Shown here: positions 31,889 to 43,385 of the stretch, piece by piece | Layout: every line of letters begins with the position of its first letter | Position numbering within the stretch: the first letter of the stretch is position 1 | Assembly (NCBI GenBank): GCA_026770025.1 | Contig: JAMXDE010000061.1 | Location: forward strand, 288,394 to 352,393 | Direction of reading: 5' to 3' | From: Craspedostauros australis | Taxonomy: Eukaryota > Bacillariophyta > Bacillariophyceae > Mastogloiales > Achnanthaceae | Length of the DNA stretch: 64,000 nt | Notes under the pieces: model-generated | Database searches by the model: none | The model's input: the letters and a program-made list of their open reading frames with translations, nothing else | Told to the model about the DNA's origin: nothing | Made by a program: the position numbers and the translations under genes

Positions 31889-32680
31889 GAGGAAATTCAT
31901 TAACCAGCCCTTTTGAAGTGCCGATTTGCATCAACCAGCCTGTTTTGTGTTTCTTAGCGACCCAAAACGTCCAAATGTCCATACGACGTCCCGTGGACAC
32001 AACATCTCACATCGACTCGCAAGTTTAGGTATAAATATAGACTACCTGCACTACACACGAAAAGTATAAGCCACATCATACATGTTTAGCATAACCGCCA
32101 TAGAATGCAATCAAATAGTCCACTAAAATTTAATGCATCTAGTAAAAGGAATAAATGGCTACCTTAGTTGTAGATGTGTACATCATCCATCTGTTTGCTC
32201 CAATTCCTTGCGCTGTGGATCGTATTCTGACGACACGTTCAATGGAAAGGACAAAAATATTACATTCTAACAAGATAAGAGCATGGAGAGCATTCCAATG
32301 GGTATATTATTAGCTTGTGGGTATCTAAATCCATCTGGAAGAGATGCTGGTATCCAAATCTGTGAATCGCGTGATACTGAGTGGTGCGCATTGCACTGTA
32401 CAGTCTTCTGCATATCTATGCATTCGGCAGGCCATTTTGAGAGATCCGATCAGCCACATCACTCCAAGAACACTCCAAAGAGTAAGGACATGAAGTTTGA
32501 AGTCTTTGATCCGTCAGGAAGGGATCCAATTCTATGGATGCTGATATCCACGGTGATTTTTCGTCGCGATAATGGACCCAAGATGCGTCAGGACGCAAAT
32601 TTCGAGACAATTTTCGATCTTTTGCGTCAGGACGCAAATGGAGAATTAGTGCGACAATTTAACACGAGGGATAAATTACA
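31889..32680 (+). repeat. Left inverted arm of the foldback-like element
   Basis: Inverted relative to 35110-36868. It starts with GAGGAAATTC and the duplicated 12-mer motif, holds two ~180-bp subrepeat units (anchors near 32338 and 32518), and ends with the palindrome cluster. A 176-codon frame (32283-32813) crosses the two units in one frame and reads inward; each unit encodes a variant of FEVFDPSGRDPILWM. Confidence 0.8.
32586..32643. repeat. Palindromic GCGTC-AG-GACGC motif, two copies (left arm)
   Basis: GCGTCAGGACGC occurs near 32589 and 32630, spaced about 40 bases, each followed by AAAT. It is an inverted repeat with a 2-base centre, at the inner edge of the left arm. The same cluster, inverted and with three copies, lies at the inner edge of the right arm. 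Confidence 0.85.
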
Positions 32681-33073
32681 TCGACTTGTTGGACTCAGCG
32701 CCACAAAACTCTCTCCTTCTTGTGTTGATTTCCTTCGTGTTATTTTCTTAGCTCTTGTCTCGTATTATTTTTGCGCAGTGTTCAGTGTTCTCTGCATCAA
32801 GCACATACTCTAGAGGATGTTGTCGTTTGCAGTGATCATGAAGATACCAACTCTAGTTTGTTGGTACCATATCAGTAATTGCACTACTATGATGCCGTAA
32901 CTGTGGTGCTTTCTTTAGCTTTCCGTGTGTTCATGTCTCTTCGATTACTTATTTTTCTTCGTATGCCAATAGGACCTGCGGTCCTTTCCGTTCTTCCTCC
33001 ACGTCGTCCTGTGCCTCTTCAGGCAGCTTCACACACCACATTAGTGTCTCATTCATTCCTTGCGAGGTGAGAT

Positions 33074-34490
33074 GTGCGTCTTAGTTTGTGTCTGCGTCTG
33101 TGTTGCTTCCTCCTTCCATTGGGTCCCAACCTCATTAGATGTTCCTGTCGAATCAAGATCGCCATCCATGTGCTTATCTTTCAAGCAAAGATTGCTTGCT
33201 TCATTGAGAAACATGAATGTGTTAGTACAAATGTGAATAAGATAACAACGGAGCAAGCCATGCAGTGTTGGCATCCAGCAGCGGTCTCTGTGAGGGAGAA
33301 GGCGAATGCAGAGTGGGGAGATGACATGCTTCGGGTAGGAGGGAATCCAGATATGGTCCAAGAGATGCTCTGCTAGCTGAGGAGTTGGAGCCACATGGAC
33401 AACATGGAGCCAAGAGCACCAACGTGAATCCAAGAAGCAGTCAATGCCCAACAAGTGATCGGATGGGGCATGATGGTGCGTGGGCACTGGGCGAGGCAGT
33501 GGAGGACAATACAGGAGTCCGTGATGATGGAGGAAGAGCTCCCAACAAAGCCGGCAAACTGGAGAGGCATAGCTGTTCGAGGGCTGTGGGAGGTTTGACA
33601 GAAGCCATGGGAAGCGTGCAACCGTGTGCTGCATGACCAGGATGGACGCAAGCGCGCGGCAGCCAAGGAAAAGAAGTATGAACCAGGGTGAACGAGCAAT
33701 GGGCGATCGGAGGCGGAGGTATCCTGGCCACAGACCAAGCCCTCATGACGAATGTGGCAAGAGTGGAGGTGGTGAGGTGGCCAGTGGATGCTCAGAGCCA
33801 GTGAGTGAAGCATGTGCAAGCAGCATGGATAAGGGCCCAGGCAGTTGAGCAGCAACAACGTGCAGCAATGCAGGAGAGAAGAGGAGTACGCCAAGGACTC
33901 ACACACGCCGTGAGAGTGCAGTGACGAGAAATGGGTCTGCGCAAACGACGGTTATACGGGGCCTTGGGAGGAAGGGCGAACAAGCAACAATGTGGAGCAC
34001 GGATCAGTGCATGAGGTTCGTGAAAGAGCATAGCGGGCGCAAGTCGGATGCCCAGTGCGGTATGTTTGATGGCCCATGGTGCTGACAAATCGTGGTAGGC
34101 TAGGCAGTGAGAGACACAGGGAAGTCATTTCAGTGCAGTCGGCCCTAGGCTCGTTGTAGGCGGGCAACACTAAAGCCTTCAAGGTAACTTTGTACGCGGA
34201 GGACATTCAGTGACTTATTATTGTTCTTATTAACGTGAATAAGAAGATGTACATATTTGATAGCAGGACGGCAATCGGATTCATCCAGATTCTGGCAACA
34301 AGTATGGCCGCCAAGAATGCACTCATCACCTCACACGTTAGTTTCTGCCAACCAAAGGGGGCTCATTTGACAATGATGCGGATGCCCATACCGGCAAACA
34401 TGATATGCTTCTCTTGTATGTATGTATGTCTCATGTGGTCTTGGAGCTGAACTCTGCACAGGAAGGACATTCATGCCTTTGATGGTGCAA
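33074..34490 (+). pseudogene. Broken coding sequence inside the foldback-like element, function unknown
   Basis: Plus-strand reading gives fragments in several frames. Readable words are EQAMQCWHPAAVSVRE (~33255), QQVIGWGMMVRGHWARQWRT (~33450), RGIAVRGLWEV ending in a stop, and later TAIGFIQILATSMAAKNALI (~34265). The Trp-rich IGW...RG...W pattern is reminiscent of multi-copy stramenopile repeat proteins, but I cannot name a family. Relative to the copy at 61-64 kb, this copy has an extra C near 33448 and several 1-base changes after 34340 that shift frames, so copy 2 is the less broken version. Confidence 0.45.
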
Positions 34491-35146
34491 GCTCTTGCCT
34501 GCGACCCTGTTTGCGGTGGGGATGCGCTGAGTGTTGGAAGTCCAAATCTGGTAAGCACAAGTGTGAGGACAAATGAAGGAGCATCCCTTTTGATTTGAAG
34601 CGATACGGAATGAACGAGAGCCTTGTACTTGCGTGACAAACAAGTGGTTGATGATCAATGTACAGAGGCGAATCGTCGTGCCGAAGGCACGAAGTGTGTG
34701 CTTCAACCAACTCCACAGACAACACGGAGCTGATGGGTGACTGGAAGCACTCTTTGAACACAGAAGTATCAAACATAGGCAGCCAAGCTGGCAAGGAGAG
34801 TGGTAAGATCACAACAGGAAGGAGGACGACAGAGCCCGATAAACATACCTGGCTCCTTTTCTCCTCTTCGCAAGCAGGAGAGCATGCACAAGGTAAATAA
34901 GGCAATGTACAACACATAAATCACTAATATATGCATTGCAACATTCAGAGAGTTGTTTTGATACTATTGTTGCTGGATGTGGAGCGCAGATAAGATTTGC
35001 ATCCATCAGTACAAAACAACACGGTAAAACACACAGTATTTGTCCAAAAGCACAGGCGACAAATGACGACAGCGAACGATTTTTTTACGAGTGTTCGAGT
35101 GAGTCACACCATTTTTCGCCCCGTGTTAAATCTCCACGTTAAATTC

Positions 35147-35238
35147 AATTTTGCGTCCTGGCGCAACCAATTTTATCCATCCGGGTACTTTTGCGTCAGG
35201 AGACAAAAAACAGTGATTTTGCGTCCTGACGCAACAAA
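35147..35238. repeat. Palindromic GCGTC-GACGC motif, three degenerate copies (right arm)
   Basis: GCGTCCTGGCGC (~35154), GCGTCAGGAGAC (~35195) and GCGTCCTGACGC (~35222), spaced about 30-40 bases. The cluster is inverted relative to 32586-32643. Confidence 0.75.
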
Positions 35239-35404
35239 AAATCACCGTGGATATCACGCGGTTCTGAACAGTACGCGTCACGCTGTACAGCGTTCTGAGA
35301 ATATGTACATAGACATTGGCGGTCATATTCAAATCCAACACTTTGGTGAATCCGAACGCATTCCACAGAGCACAGACATGGGGTTTGAAGCCGTGAATCC
35401 TCCA

Positions 35405-36590
35405 GGAAGACATATCGGTATGTGCCCAGGTGATCCACATGTCATCACACCGCTCAGTGACACTCCACTTCAGCATCCGTAGAAAGGGACCCCTTCCAAA
35501 TGGATATGGGACTTCAACCTCCATGGCCACAGCCTTCGGAGTCTACTTGACGCAGCGCAGTTGGTCGGATCTCTCAAGCCAGCTGGCTGAATGAACATAT
35601 CCGCAGAAGGCTGCACAGCGCAATGCGCATCGTAAAGCCCCCTCCCAAACAGCATCACCAGATATCCTTATCCCCAGCTTTGGATTGCTTCCAGATGGAT
35701 CCAATACTTCAAACTTCATGGCCGCACCCATTGGAGTGTGGTCGGAGTCATCCAAGCATTCGATTACAATATGGCCAACATTTTATATGCACGTATTCTC
35801 AGAATGCTATACAGTGTGACGCGGACGGTTCAGTACAGTGTGATATCAGCATCCATAGATTGCGATCCCTTCCAAACGGATAAAGAACTTCAAACTTCAT
35901 TTTCATACTCTTTGGCGTATGATTGGTGTGGTCGGAGCGTTGGATTGGAATACGATTGCCAGTTCCTGTGTACAAACATCCAAATAAATGTACAGTGCGA
36001 TGCGTACCAATCACTACTGTATGATATCTGCATCCATAGAATTGGATCCGTTCCTGATGAATCAAAGACTTCAAAATTCATGTCCGTACTCTCTGGAGTA
36101 TGATTGGAGTAGTGAGGTTGGTTGGACCTCTCAAAACGGCCTGCCGAATGCATAGATATGCGGAGTACAGTACAGCGCCATGCGTACCGCACAGTATCAC
36201 GAGATTCATAGATTTGGGTGCCAGCACTCCTTCCAGAAGGACCCAGATCCTCGCAAGCCACCCCCATACCCATAGAAGCGTCGTTGCTATGATGACATTG
36301 GTGGAATGGTATATGTTGAATCTTTCATATGAAGGTTTGGTCAACACCCTGCACACTGCACACAGCCACCGTGCGGTATCCCGTGATTTGGCCGCGTACA
36401 ATCCGCAACACCTTCTAGATGGATCCAGTCACTCACAAGCTATTTGTATACCCATTGGAATGCCTTCGATGCGCTGAATTTGTTAAACTGTACTATTTTT
36501 GTCCCTTGCAATGAAGATGTCGTCAGAATACGATCCACAACGCAAGAAATTGGAGCAAACAGATGGATGATGTACATATCTGCAACTAAA
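35405..36590. repeat. ~181-bp tandem subrepeat array, six units
   Basis: The anchor TTCCARAYGGAT (or variants) recurs at 35494, 35689, 35870, 36051, 36231 and 36413, spacings of 195, 181, 181, 180 and 182. Units are diverged. Read on the minus strand they encode related ~60-residue peptides with words such as KFEVFDSSGTDPILWM and HSAGRFERSNQP. Confidence 0.8.
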
Positions 36591-36879
36591 GTAGTCACGT
36601 ATTCCCCTCATTGGATGATTTACATTCGTGTGGACTATACTGGCAATATGAAGATGATGATGAACATGTATAATATGATGTGGCTTGAAGTTTTCCTGTG
36701 TGGTACAGGTAGTCTATATTTATGCACTAACCATGGCAGTCGATGCGAAATCCCTGTGTCCATGGGATGTCGCATGGACAATTGGACGTTTTGTGCCACT
36801 AAGTGTTGCAAAAACAGGCTGGTTGATGCAAATCGGCACTTCAAAAGGGCTGGTTGATGAATTTCCTCGTTGTGTTTTG

Positions 36880-36913
36880 TATTCCTCCGTTCCGAAATGA
36901 TTTCCACTTATCT
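36880..36913 (+). repeat. 34-bp inverted repeat, left member
   Basis: Inverted match with one mismatch to 56642-56675; core GTTCCGAAATGATTTCC. Starts 11 bases after the right end of the foldback-like element. Confidence 0.8.
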
Positions 36914-37700
36914 TTTTTGTGACATGTGTTGAGACACCAAAGACGTCATCAAAAGTGGGGGTTGCGGTAACCAAATTGCCTGTTTTTAGTGAATCTTCCT
37001 TCCTTCGAAACTGGCGCGCTCGTCATTGGTCTCTGGCGGTGCCAGGTACCACGACAGCAGAATGCGATACCATCCTGTGTGTCGCTCCGACAGGTTTTTA
37101 TCATCGATGCGTTCCGTCCCTCTCCTCTGTTCGTGGATGTCTTCCTGCAATTCTGTCGTGACGTCACATCAGGTGTTCGAAAGCGTTCATAATTGTTAAT
37201 TTTCTTATGTTTTCGATGATGCAGCTGTCAGAAATGTGCCAAAATACAAATTCTGACAGTGCGAATTGGTCGAAGTTAGCATTTTTGCGTATTTTTAGTT
37301 GGCTTTGTTGTGTTCAGCTTTTGCAAACTCGCTTGTTGGCATACGTACTTCCGTATGATGACAGATGCTGATGGAGGCACCTCGGCTGCCACAGACCTTG
37401 ATCATCACATCTCCAATACTCTAAATCCACCATTAGTACCATCTCAAACACACCACACTCGCACAATAGTGACAAGTGATGGCTTTTTCACGTGTCACGT
37501 GAATCTTTCATTGCTTCCTCTCTTCGCAAGTGCTCAGGGACATGACATTCCGTTGCATTCACAGTATCTTCCCTCAACGTCTTTGCCCATGCTCTCCATT
37601 CTTGCTTCCTTCTTCCTTCCATTATGGCTGTCAACAATGGTAGCGCCATGCTCTTGTTGATGCCTCCCTCATCTCTGCGTGGCTCAGTTGGACGTGGTTC
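36914..37700. other. AT-richer region without recognised gene
   Basis: Internal side of the 34-bp inverted repeat. A small inverted pair, CTGTCAGAA / TTCTGACAG, lies near 37227-37260. The plus frame 37310-37660 has no domain I recognise. Confidence 0.4.
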
Positions 37701-38180
37701 CCCTCATGTGGGATGACCTCAAGACTACCACCAACAGTGAATTCTACAATTTGCTCAACAGTGATGATGACTTCTTCCATGCCCAATTGGTGCATTGATG
37801 TGGCAGTCTTGTCCATGTCCGTGGCAGGTGGAAGCTTTGATCATGGTTTCATGCTTGTGGAGATGATGGCGACGACGATTGGGTTGCCAACTTCCAGGCC
37901 TGCAAGTTCCGCATGTATCTGCACCACTTCACCACTGTTCCAAGTGCCAATAGCATCACTCTGCCAACATGCATCGCGCCACCACCAGATCCCGCACTTG
38001 ATGCAGTTGACACCACTGCAGACAGCGATGCCAGGATTTCTAAGGCTCCTGCCAACAATGATGTCCCTGCGGATGAGGCTACCAATGTTGGAATGTGCAT
38101 ATGTGTATGTGCATCGCTCACTCATTGTTCTCTTATACTATACACACAGATGGCGCAACTACATTCGTGTTGATGGTGAA
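37701..38180 (+). pseudogene. Possible decayed retrotransposon gag fragment
   Basis: One plus frame reads DLKTTTNSEFYNLLNSDDD, then stops, then DDDWVANFQACKFRMYLHHF and a Pro-rich stretch. The mix of Asp-rich and Trp/Phe/Tyr helical sequence resembles gag of diatom copia elements and could be the 5' remnant of the decayed element at 52.9-55.5 kb. The link is an inference; no direct junction is visible. Confidence 0.3.
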
Positions 38181-38513
38181 CTGTGATTGATCGAAATCAC
38201 ATCACGACTTCGGACACACAAAAACCACCAAAATTTTGGGGAAATTTGTGAACAACCATTTATGAGAGCATAAGGAACATCGTCTGTCCATCCATCAACA
38301 AAACATGTGATATCGAGTCAGGCTTGATATGTTTCCCAACTAAACCTCAAATGACGACACCCTCACCAGACCACTGCATCATCAATGGAATCTGGAATCT
38401 GAAGGACCATGGAAGACAACAGCTGACATTGACAGGATGTCATCATGTCACCACGTTGGCAGCTGTCTCCACATCAGATCAAGAAGGCAAAGATTCAATG
38501 GCCAGGCAACATC
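38181..38513. other. Region without recognised gene
   Basis: Short frames only. It precedes the LTR-like repeat and may belong to the older element that was split by later insertions. Confidence 0.35.
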
Positions 38514-38850
38514 AAGATCATAGATATACAAGGAGGAGTTTGGACATAACATTGGCGAATACTCGCAGAGTAGTGGGCCAGTAGAGGACAAGATGGCTGA
38601 GCATGTGTCGAATACAGAGCACATATCGAGTATGAAATATTGCTTGTTGTGAACGCAAAATATCAAGAGAGAGAATACGAGCAATGACAAGAGAGCATCT
38701 TGTGTGCCAACTCATAGTCAGAGAGAGACACCAGGAACATCAGAGGAGCAATGTCATGAAATAGCAATTGTCATCATAACACCCATCACTGTCTTCCACG
38801 ATCGCAAGGTATCCGTCTACGGAACTTTCCAACACGTTTATAAACGATAG
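38514..38850 (+). repeat. LTR-like repeat, left copy of the 38.5-52.8 kb copia element
   Basis: Begins AGATCATAGATATAC and ends GGAACTTTCCAACA. It matches 52506-52848 along its full length and its second half matches 52231-52503, with many substitutions. It lies just before gag, where a 5' LTR is expected. Confidence 0.55.
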
Positions 38851-38915
38851 ATCAGGGCGAGCCCGCGGATCGGATCGTGCGAAGAAGACCACATCATTCA
38901 GGAGCAGCAGGCTGA

Positions 38916-40342
38916 ATGAGTGAGGAAGAGGAATTGAAAGACATCCCTCTGTCCAACCCAACTATCAAACAAGAAGAAGGTGCAAGTGAGACTCCACTTC
39001 AACCACAGAAGGAAGCAGGTGCACCCACTGTCCTCTCTAGCGCAGAAGGAAGCGCGATCAACGAGACCAACGAGGAACGGTTTGCGAGACTACAACTTGT
39101 GCAGAAGAGCATTCTCACAAATATGAAGCAAGAAGAGACAGGTGTGGCGAAGAGCATTCGCACGGCCAAACAGAGCAGAGAAAGTGAGACAACATGAGGA
39201 GGAGAATTTGTGACAAAAGACATCTCTGCGGAAACACGAGCGAAAATTGAAAAAGTGATCACACAGAAACAAACGGAGATCACAAGCATGCGCGTAACAT
39301 CAACGAAGCAACGGAGTAACATGGCAACATCAGCCAACATGAACAAGCAACCCATCAAGGCACCGCTATTCAGTGGTAGTCAGGAGGACTACAATGCCTG
39401 GGAGTCCCAAGAAAAGGCGTACATGCGTGCGCAGAGAACGAGAGATGTGATGTTGGGGAAGACGAAGATCCCAACCAAGAGCAAAATTGGAGCCACCACA
39501 GAAGCAGACAAGGAAGTAGTGGAGGAGATCTACGAGCTGGCAGCTGACTGCTTCAGCGATCTGATCCTCATGATGGATGCAGAGAAGGGTACAGGCAAGC
39601 AAGCCATCCAATACAACAATCGATGCATCTCCAACATATTCCCTGAGGGGAACCCACATCAGGTGTGGAAACCTCTCACGGAGAAGTGCAAGCCATCCGA
39701 CGCCGCCACCAAGATCAAGCTCAAGAGGCAGTTCAACAACAAGAAGATGAAGAAGGACACTGATCCAGATGTCTACATTGCATGGCTCAAGCTATTGCGC
39801 TCCTGCCTTCAAGACGTTGGGCACAAGATCAGCAACGAGGAAATGATCATGCAGATCCTCAGCACAGTGAGTGCCGAGTACAAAGCACAAGTCGTCAACT
39901 TTGAACATCAACTCACATTCAACCCACTGTCGTCACAATCAACGCAATCAGAGCACTACTTCGCTCAGCATACATAACCAACCAAGGAGGGAAGGCCTAC
40001 ATCGACGAATTTCAAGACAGCAGCATGAAGACTAACGACACTGGCTTTGCGAGCACCAGCAACTTCAAGGGAATCTGACACAACTGTGGTGTGTATGGTC
40101 ATTGATCTGCGAATTGTCCCAAACACAAGAAGGCAAACAACAAGAAAAACGCCAACAACAACAGAAAGAACGAAAATCGAAACATCAAGGGCAAGGGAAG
40201 CAGATTCAACAGAAAGTGCCACTACTGCGGCATCATCGGACATCGCAAGGTAGAGTGCCGAAAGAAGAAGTTCAACAAAAAGAAGAAGGCCGACGAGCAG
40301 GCCAACACAGCAAAGGAAAGACATGAGAAGAGCGGCCATGAG
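38916..40342 (+). pseudogene. copia gag with a stop and a frameshift, CCHC zinc knuckle present
   Basis: Starts MSEEEELKDIPLSNP. An in-frame TGA at 39195-39197 interrupts one continuous frame that resumes and runs to 39977. This second part is a helical gag (PLFSGSQEDYNAWESQEKAY, later KLKRQFNNKKMKKDTD.. and LKLLRSCLQDVG). The nucleocapsid lies in another frame: CHYCGIIGHRKVEC, a canonical C-x2-C-x4-H-x4-C, with its first Cys codon at 40217, in frame with the 40343 reading frame. Confidence 0.8.
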
Positions 40343-42558
40343 ATGATGCTCTCCATACTGGACATGATGCTCTGCTTGGAGGTATCCAACGACATCAAGG
40401 ATTCATTCTTCGATCACTTCCAACACTTTGAAAACGATGACGAAGTACACAACGACGAGGTCGTGCCAGCGTGGCTCAGCGACGAGCCAATCATCCATGA
40501 AGTCAACCGACGTCGCGAAGTCAGCTACAAGTACTGCTTCAATGTGAACGACATCATTGATCTGTCCGGAGACGCAGCTGAGATGGGAGCAGAGACCATC
40601 GCCATCGAGTTGGAAGCGGCCGCGAACGCAGACGATGCCGACACCAACGAGAACGGCGCGGATCAAGACAACGAAGACGTCTCTGGCGACGAGACAAACG
40701 GCGGTGAGGCGCCGCCTCCTCCAGTGGCGAGGGTCAATAGAATGGGTATCTTCCATGAAGACAGCAGCAATGAATCAGAACAAGAAGTGGACAGATTCAA
40801 TCCAAACAAGAGAGTCATCTATCCAACAGACATCTCGTTCCCACCAGTCCAGAATGCCAGAGGCTTCGACACCATACACAGGCATGATACAATCCCATAT
40901 CCTACATTGACAGCAGAGACAATGCAACGAAAGCTCATCCACGACGCCGTGATGGTAGCAGGCATGCATCTCTTCCCAGGGATGATCAACGGGGGGACTG
41001 CAACAAGTATGGGTGCGCGTGATTGGCACCATACTGTCCAACAATTTCCAATCAATCGAAGAGATTCTCGCCAACACAGTGATCCTCAACCGGCTGTTGG
41101 AGGAAAGACGAGCCCATTCCAGAGACGGAATTACACTACGTCCTTGGAGGATGTATGCAGGTACTCCTGCGCGAGCGACCACAAGTCACGCCATACGATT
41201 CGGTGACAGGAACTCACCGAGAAGACATGACTCCAGCAGTCGGAGAACCGTACTACGATGGCATGGACTACCACAGGATGGACGACGGGAACGAAGAAGA
41301 TCAAGATGACGACATGGCAGCGGCTGCCATGGAACAGCTTCACGAGCTGAGCACCAAATACAAGGACAAGGTCAACAAGAATACCTGGCTTGCCGACAGC
41401 GGAGCCTTGTGTCACATCGTGAACTCAGACGCCGGTCTCTTCAACGTGCGGCACATCAAGTCCTTCGTTCAAGTGGGAGACAGCACGAAGCTGGACTCTC
41501 CCAAGATCGGATCCATCCACTTGAAGGTCAAGCAACGTGACAACACTTGCCACATTATCTGGCTCAATAATGTGAAGTACACACCCAAGATGGTGGTGAA
41601 CCTTTTCTCTACGAACAAGGCTCTGTACAACAGTTACCAGATCGGTAACGACGGCATTCTGATGGACATCGTCAACAGAGCTGGGAAGAAGATCATCTTT
41701 GATTGCATCTTCCCACCATCCAATGGATTCATCACAGGAGTGCTGATGTATCCCATCATGCCAACTGAGGATGACAAGGCTTCCACAGCCATCATCAAGA
41801 GCCCATCCAAGGAGGTGAGCGCGGTGAGCTTACACCGAATGCTCCGTCACGCACCACTCGAGACCATGAAGCGGACAGCCGCTCAATACGGATGGAAGAT
41901 CATCAGCGAGATGCTGGTATGTCGCGACTGTGCTGTCGCGAATGCGAGAGTGAAGAACATCTCAAAGACTAGAATCCCAAGAGCGACTTGCCGTGGCAAG
42001 CGCCTCTTCATCGATATCAGTTACACTAAACACATAGGCTTCGGAGATAAACGCTACTGGACCTTGATCGTGTACGGCTTCACGGACTACTGCTGGAGCT
42101 TCTTTCTGAAGAACAAGAGGGACCAACCAGGGTATCAAACGATTTGTGCAGACGATCAAGTCACACACAGGTGATCAACAAATCATTTTCCAAGGTAATA
42201 ACAGCGGAGAGAACAAATCCACGCAGGATACTCTCATCGATGCAGGACTGAATGCGAAATTCGAGTTCATGGCGTCCAACACGCCACAGCGGAATGGTAG
42301 AGTAGAACGCAAGTTTGCGTATCTCTACACCAAGATCCGTTCCATGCTCAAGGGAGCACAACTCAACAACAAATAGAGGCATGGCCTGTGGGCAGCAGCT
42401 GCAAGCACTGCCACTGCCATTGCCAAAGCTTTGACAGCAATCCACCATACGCCGATTCACTTCGAACATTCGGAGAGGTGGTTGTTGTGAAGACCACCTA
42501 TGGCAGGATCTCTGCCAAGCTCAAGAATAGAGGAGAAGAGATGGTGTTCATCGGATAT
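40343..42558 (+). pseudogene. copia pol, 5' part (protease, pre-integrase, integrase), interrupted at 42558
   Basis: Acidic Asp/Glu-rich stretch, then, after a frame change near 41200, protease (TWLADSGALCHIV, ~41380), GAG-pre-integrase (LHRMLRHAPL, then VCRDCAVA), the start of the integrase core (FIDISYTKHIGFGDKRYWTL, ~42007), another frame change near 42150, and the integrase C-terminal half (FQGNNSGENKS, RNGRVERK). In the family pattern DNAGEN the second catalytic Asp is replaced by Asn. A stop follows AQLNNK at 42376. The reading ends at MVFIGY, where a younger LTR element cuts in. Confidence 0.85.
42554..42558. repeat. Target-site duplication GATAT, left copy
   Basis: GATAT precedes the left LTR and recurs at 49749-49753. 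A 6-base GATATG duplication with the LTR starting one base later is equally possible. Confidence 0.85.
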
Positions 42559-43229
42559 GTGTTGAGAAATCCGGGTAACCCAGCCTTATTAGTTGTATCT
42601 GATTACCTATTCCTGTTGTTGCATTCTCAGAACTGTGAGCACAACATTTTCATCTCTTTTCAATTTCATTTGCCATACCATGCATAATCCACAGTAGCAT
42701 CACGAGATACTGCTGTAATCATCATGTCATGCAGCATGTACTTCATGTACATCTCATCATGCATCTCATCATGCATCTCATCATGCACTCCATCGTGCAT
42801 TTCATTTCGCCCTACATTCTTGCGGCAGGAGTCCACAGTCGTGCATCCATCTTGTCACAGGTTTCGTCTTGAAACCCGCGACACTTCTGAATCTTTCTGA
42901 TGGTCCAAACCTGCGGCTTTTCTTGTCCGCAAGAGGGCACATGCTTCGTTTCTCCTGATGGGGTGATCACAGACCTGCTGGTCATCGATGTTTCTCCCAT
43001 GACGTCGTCGTTTGATCTGTCTTGCGTTGTCATGGTTTTTCTTGTTAGAGGAGGACAGGCTTGTTGTCTTGTTACGACTGAGATCAGTCACGTTTGTCTT
43101 GAGTCACGGGTCGAGTCACGTATGTGATGAGTCTCGGGTTTGAGTCACGTATGTGAGTCACGGATGGTGCTATTGGGAGGTGCGGCAATCATGGGTATCT
43201 TGGTAAAAGCGTACCCTCGATTCCTGACA
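42559..43229 (-). repeat. LTR of the nested element, left (3') copy
   Basis: Starts (G)TGTTGAGAAATCC and ends TTCCTGACA. It contains a ~15-bp tandem repeat, CATCTCATCATG, at ~42750-42805. Confidence 0.93.
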
Positions 43230-43277
43230 CCCTTCCATTGTCGCATCGACAATATATCATTCTGACTTCATACTCCC

Positions 43278-43385
43278 TTGACTCTCATCACCATTCCTTC
43301 TCTCTCTCTTTCTTCACCTTTCTTTGACTCTCATCACCATTCCTTCTCTCTCTCTTTCTTCACCTTTCTTTGACTCTCATCACCA
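43278..43385. repeat. 46-bp tandem repeat, ~2.3 units
   Basis: TTGACTCTCATCACCATTCC recurs at 43278, 43324 and 43370, each followed by a CT-rich run; it lies between the 3' LTR and the RNase H remnant. Confidence 0.9.

Larger units (their letters stand above)
31889..36868. mobile_element. Foldback-like DNA element with long asymmetric inverted arms, copy 1 (4980 bp)
   Basis: The ends are inverted: GAGGAAATTCAT at 31889 and ATGAATTTCCTC ending at 36868. Similarity between the arms continues inward for several hundred bases: a subterminal duplicated 12-mer (CAWCAACCAGCC), TATA-like sequence, the word matching CAGAATACGATCCACA, then ~181-bp subrepeats and a palindrome cluster. The left arm is ~790 bp with two subrepeat units; the right arm is ~1760 bp with six. 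The interior (32.7-35.1 kb) carries broken coding sequence. I found no clear target duplication (flanks ..ATCGTGT and GTTGTGT..). Built this way it resembles foldback elements, whose long inverted ends consist of tandem subrepeats. No transposase was recognised. Confidence 0.75.
35110..36868 (-). repeat. Right inverted arm of the foldback-like element
   Basis: The inner edge (35110-35265) is the inverted counterpart of 32539-32680, sharing 20 bases around ATCACCGTGGATATC. Next comes one subrepeat unit in the opposite orientation (~35263-35405), then six units in one orientation, then the outer ~400 bp that mirrors 31889-32290. The arm is about 1 kb longer than the left arm because of extra units. 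Confidence 0.75.

Noticed and set aside
33373-33906. 177-codon minus-strand frame inside the foldback-like element
   Set aside because: Cys/Leu/His-rich antisense of the plus-strand broken coding sequence; the plus strand gives the more protein-like words.
31880-36880. Target duplication for the foldback-like element
   Set aside because: The flanks share only short GTGT-like words; no direct repeat of constant length.
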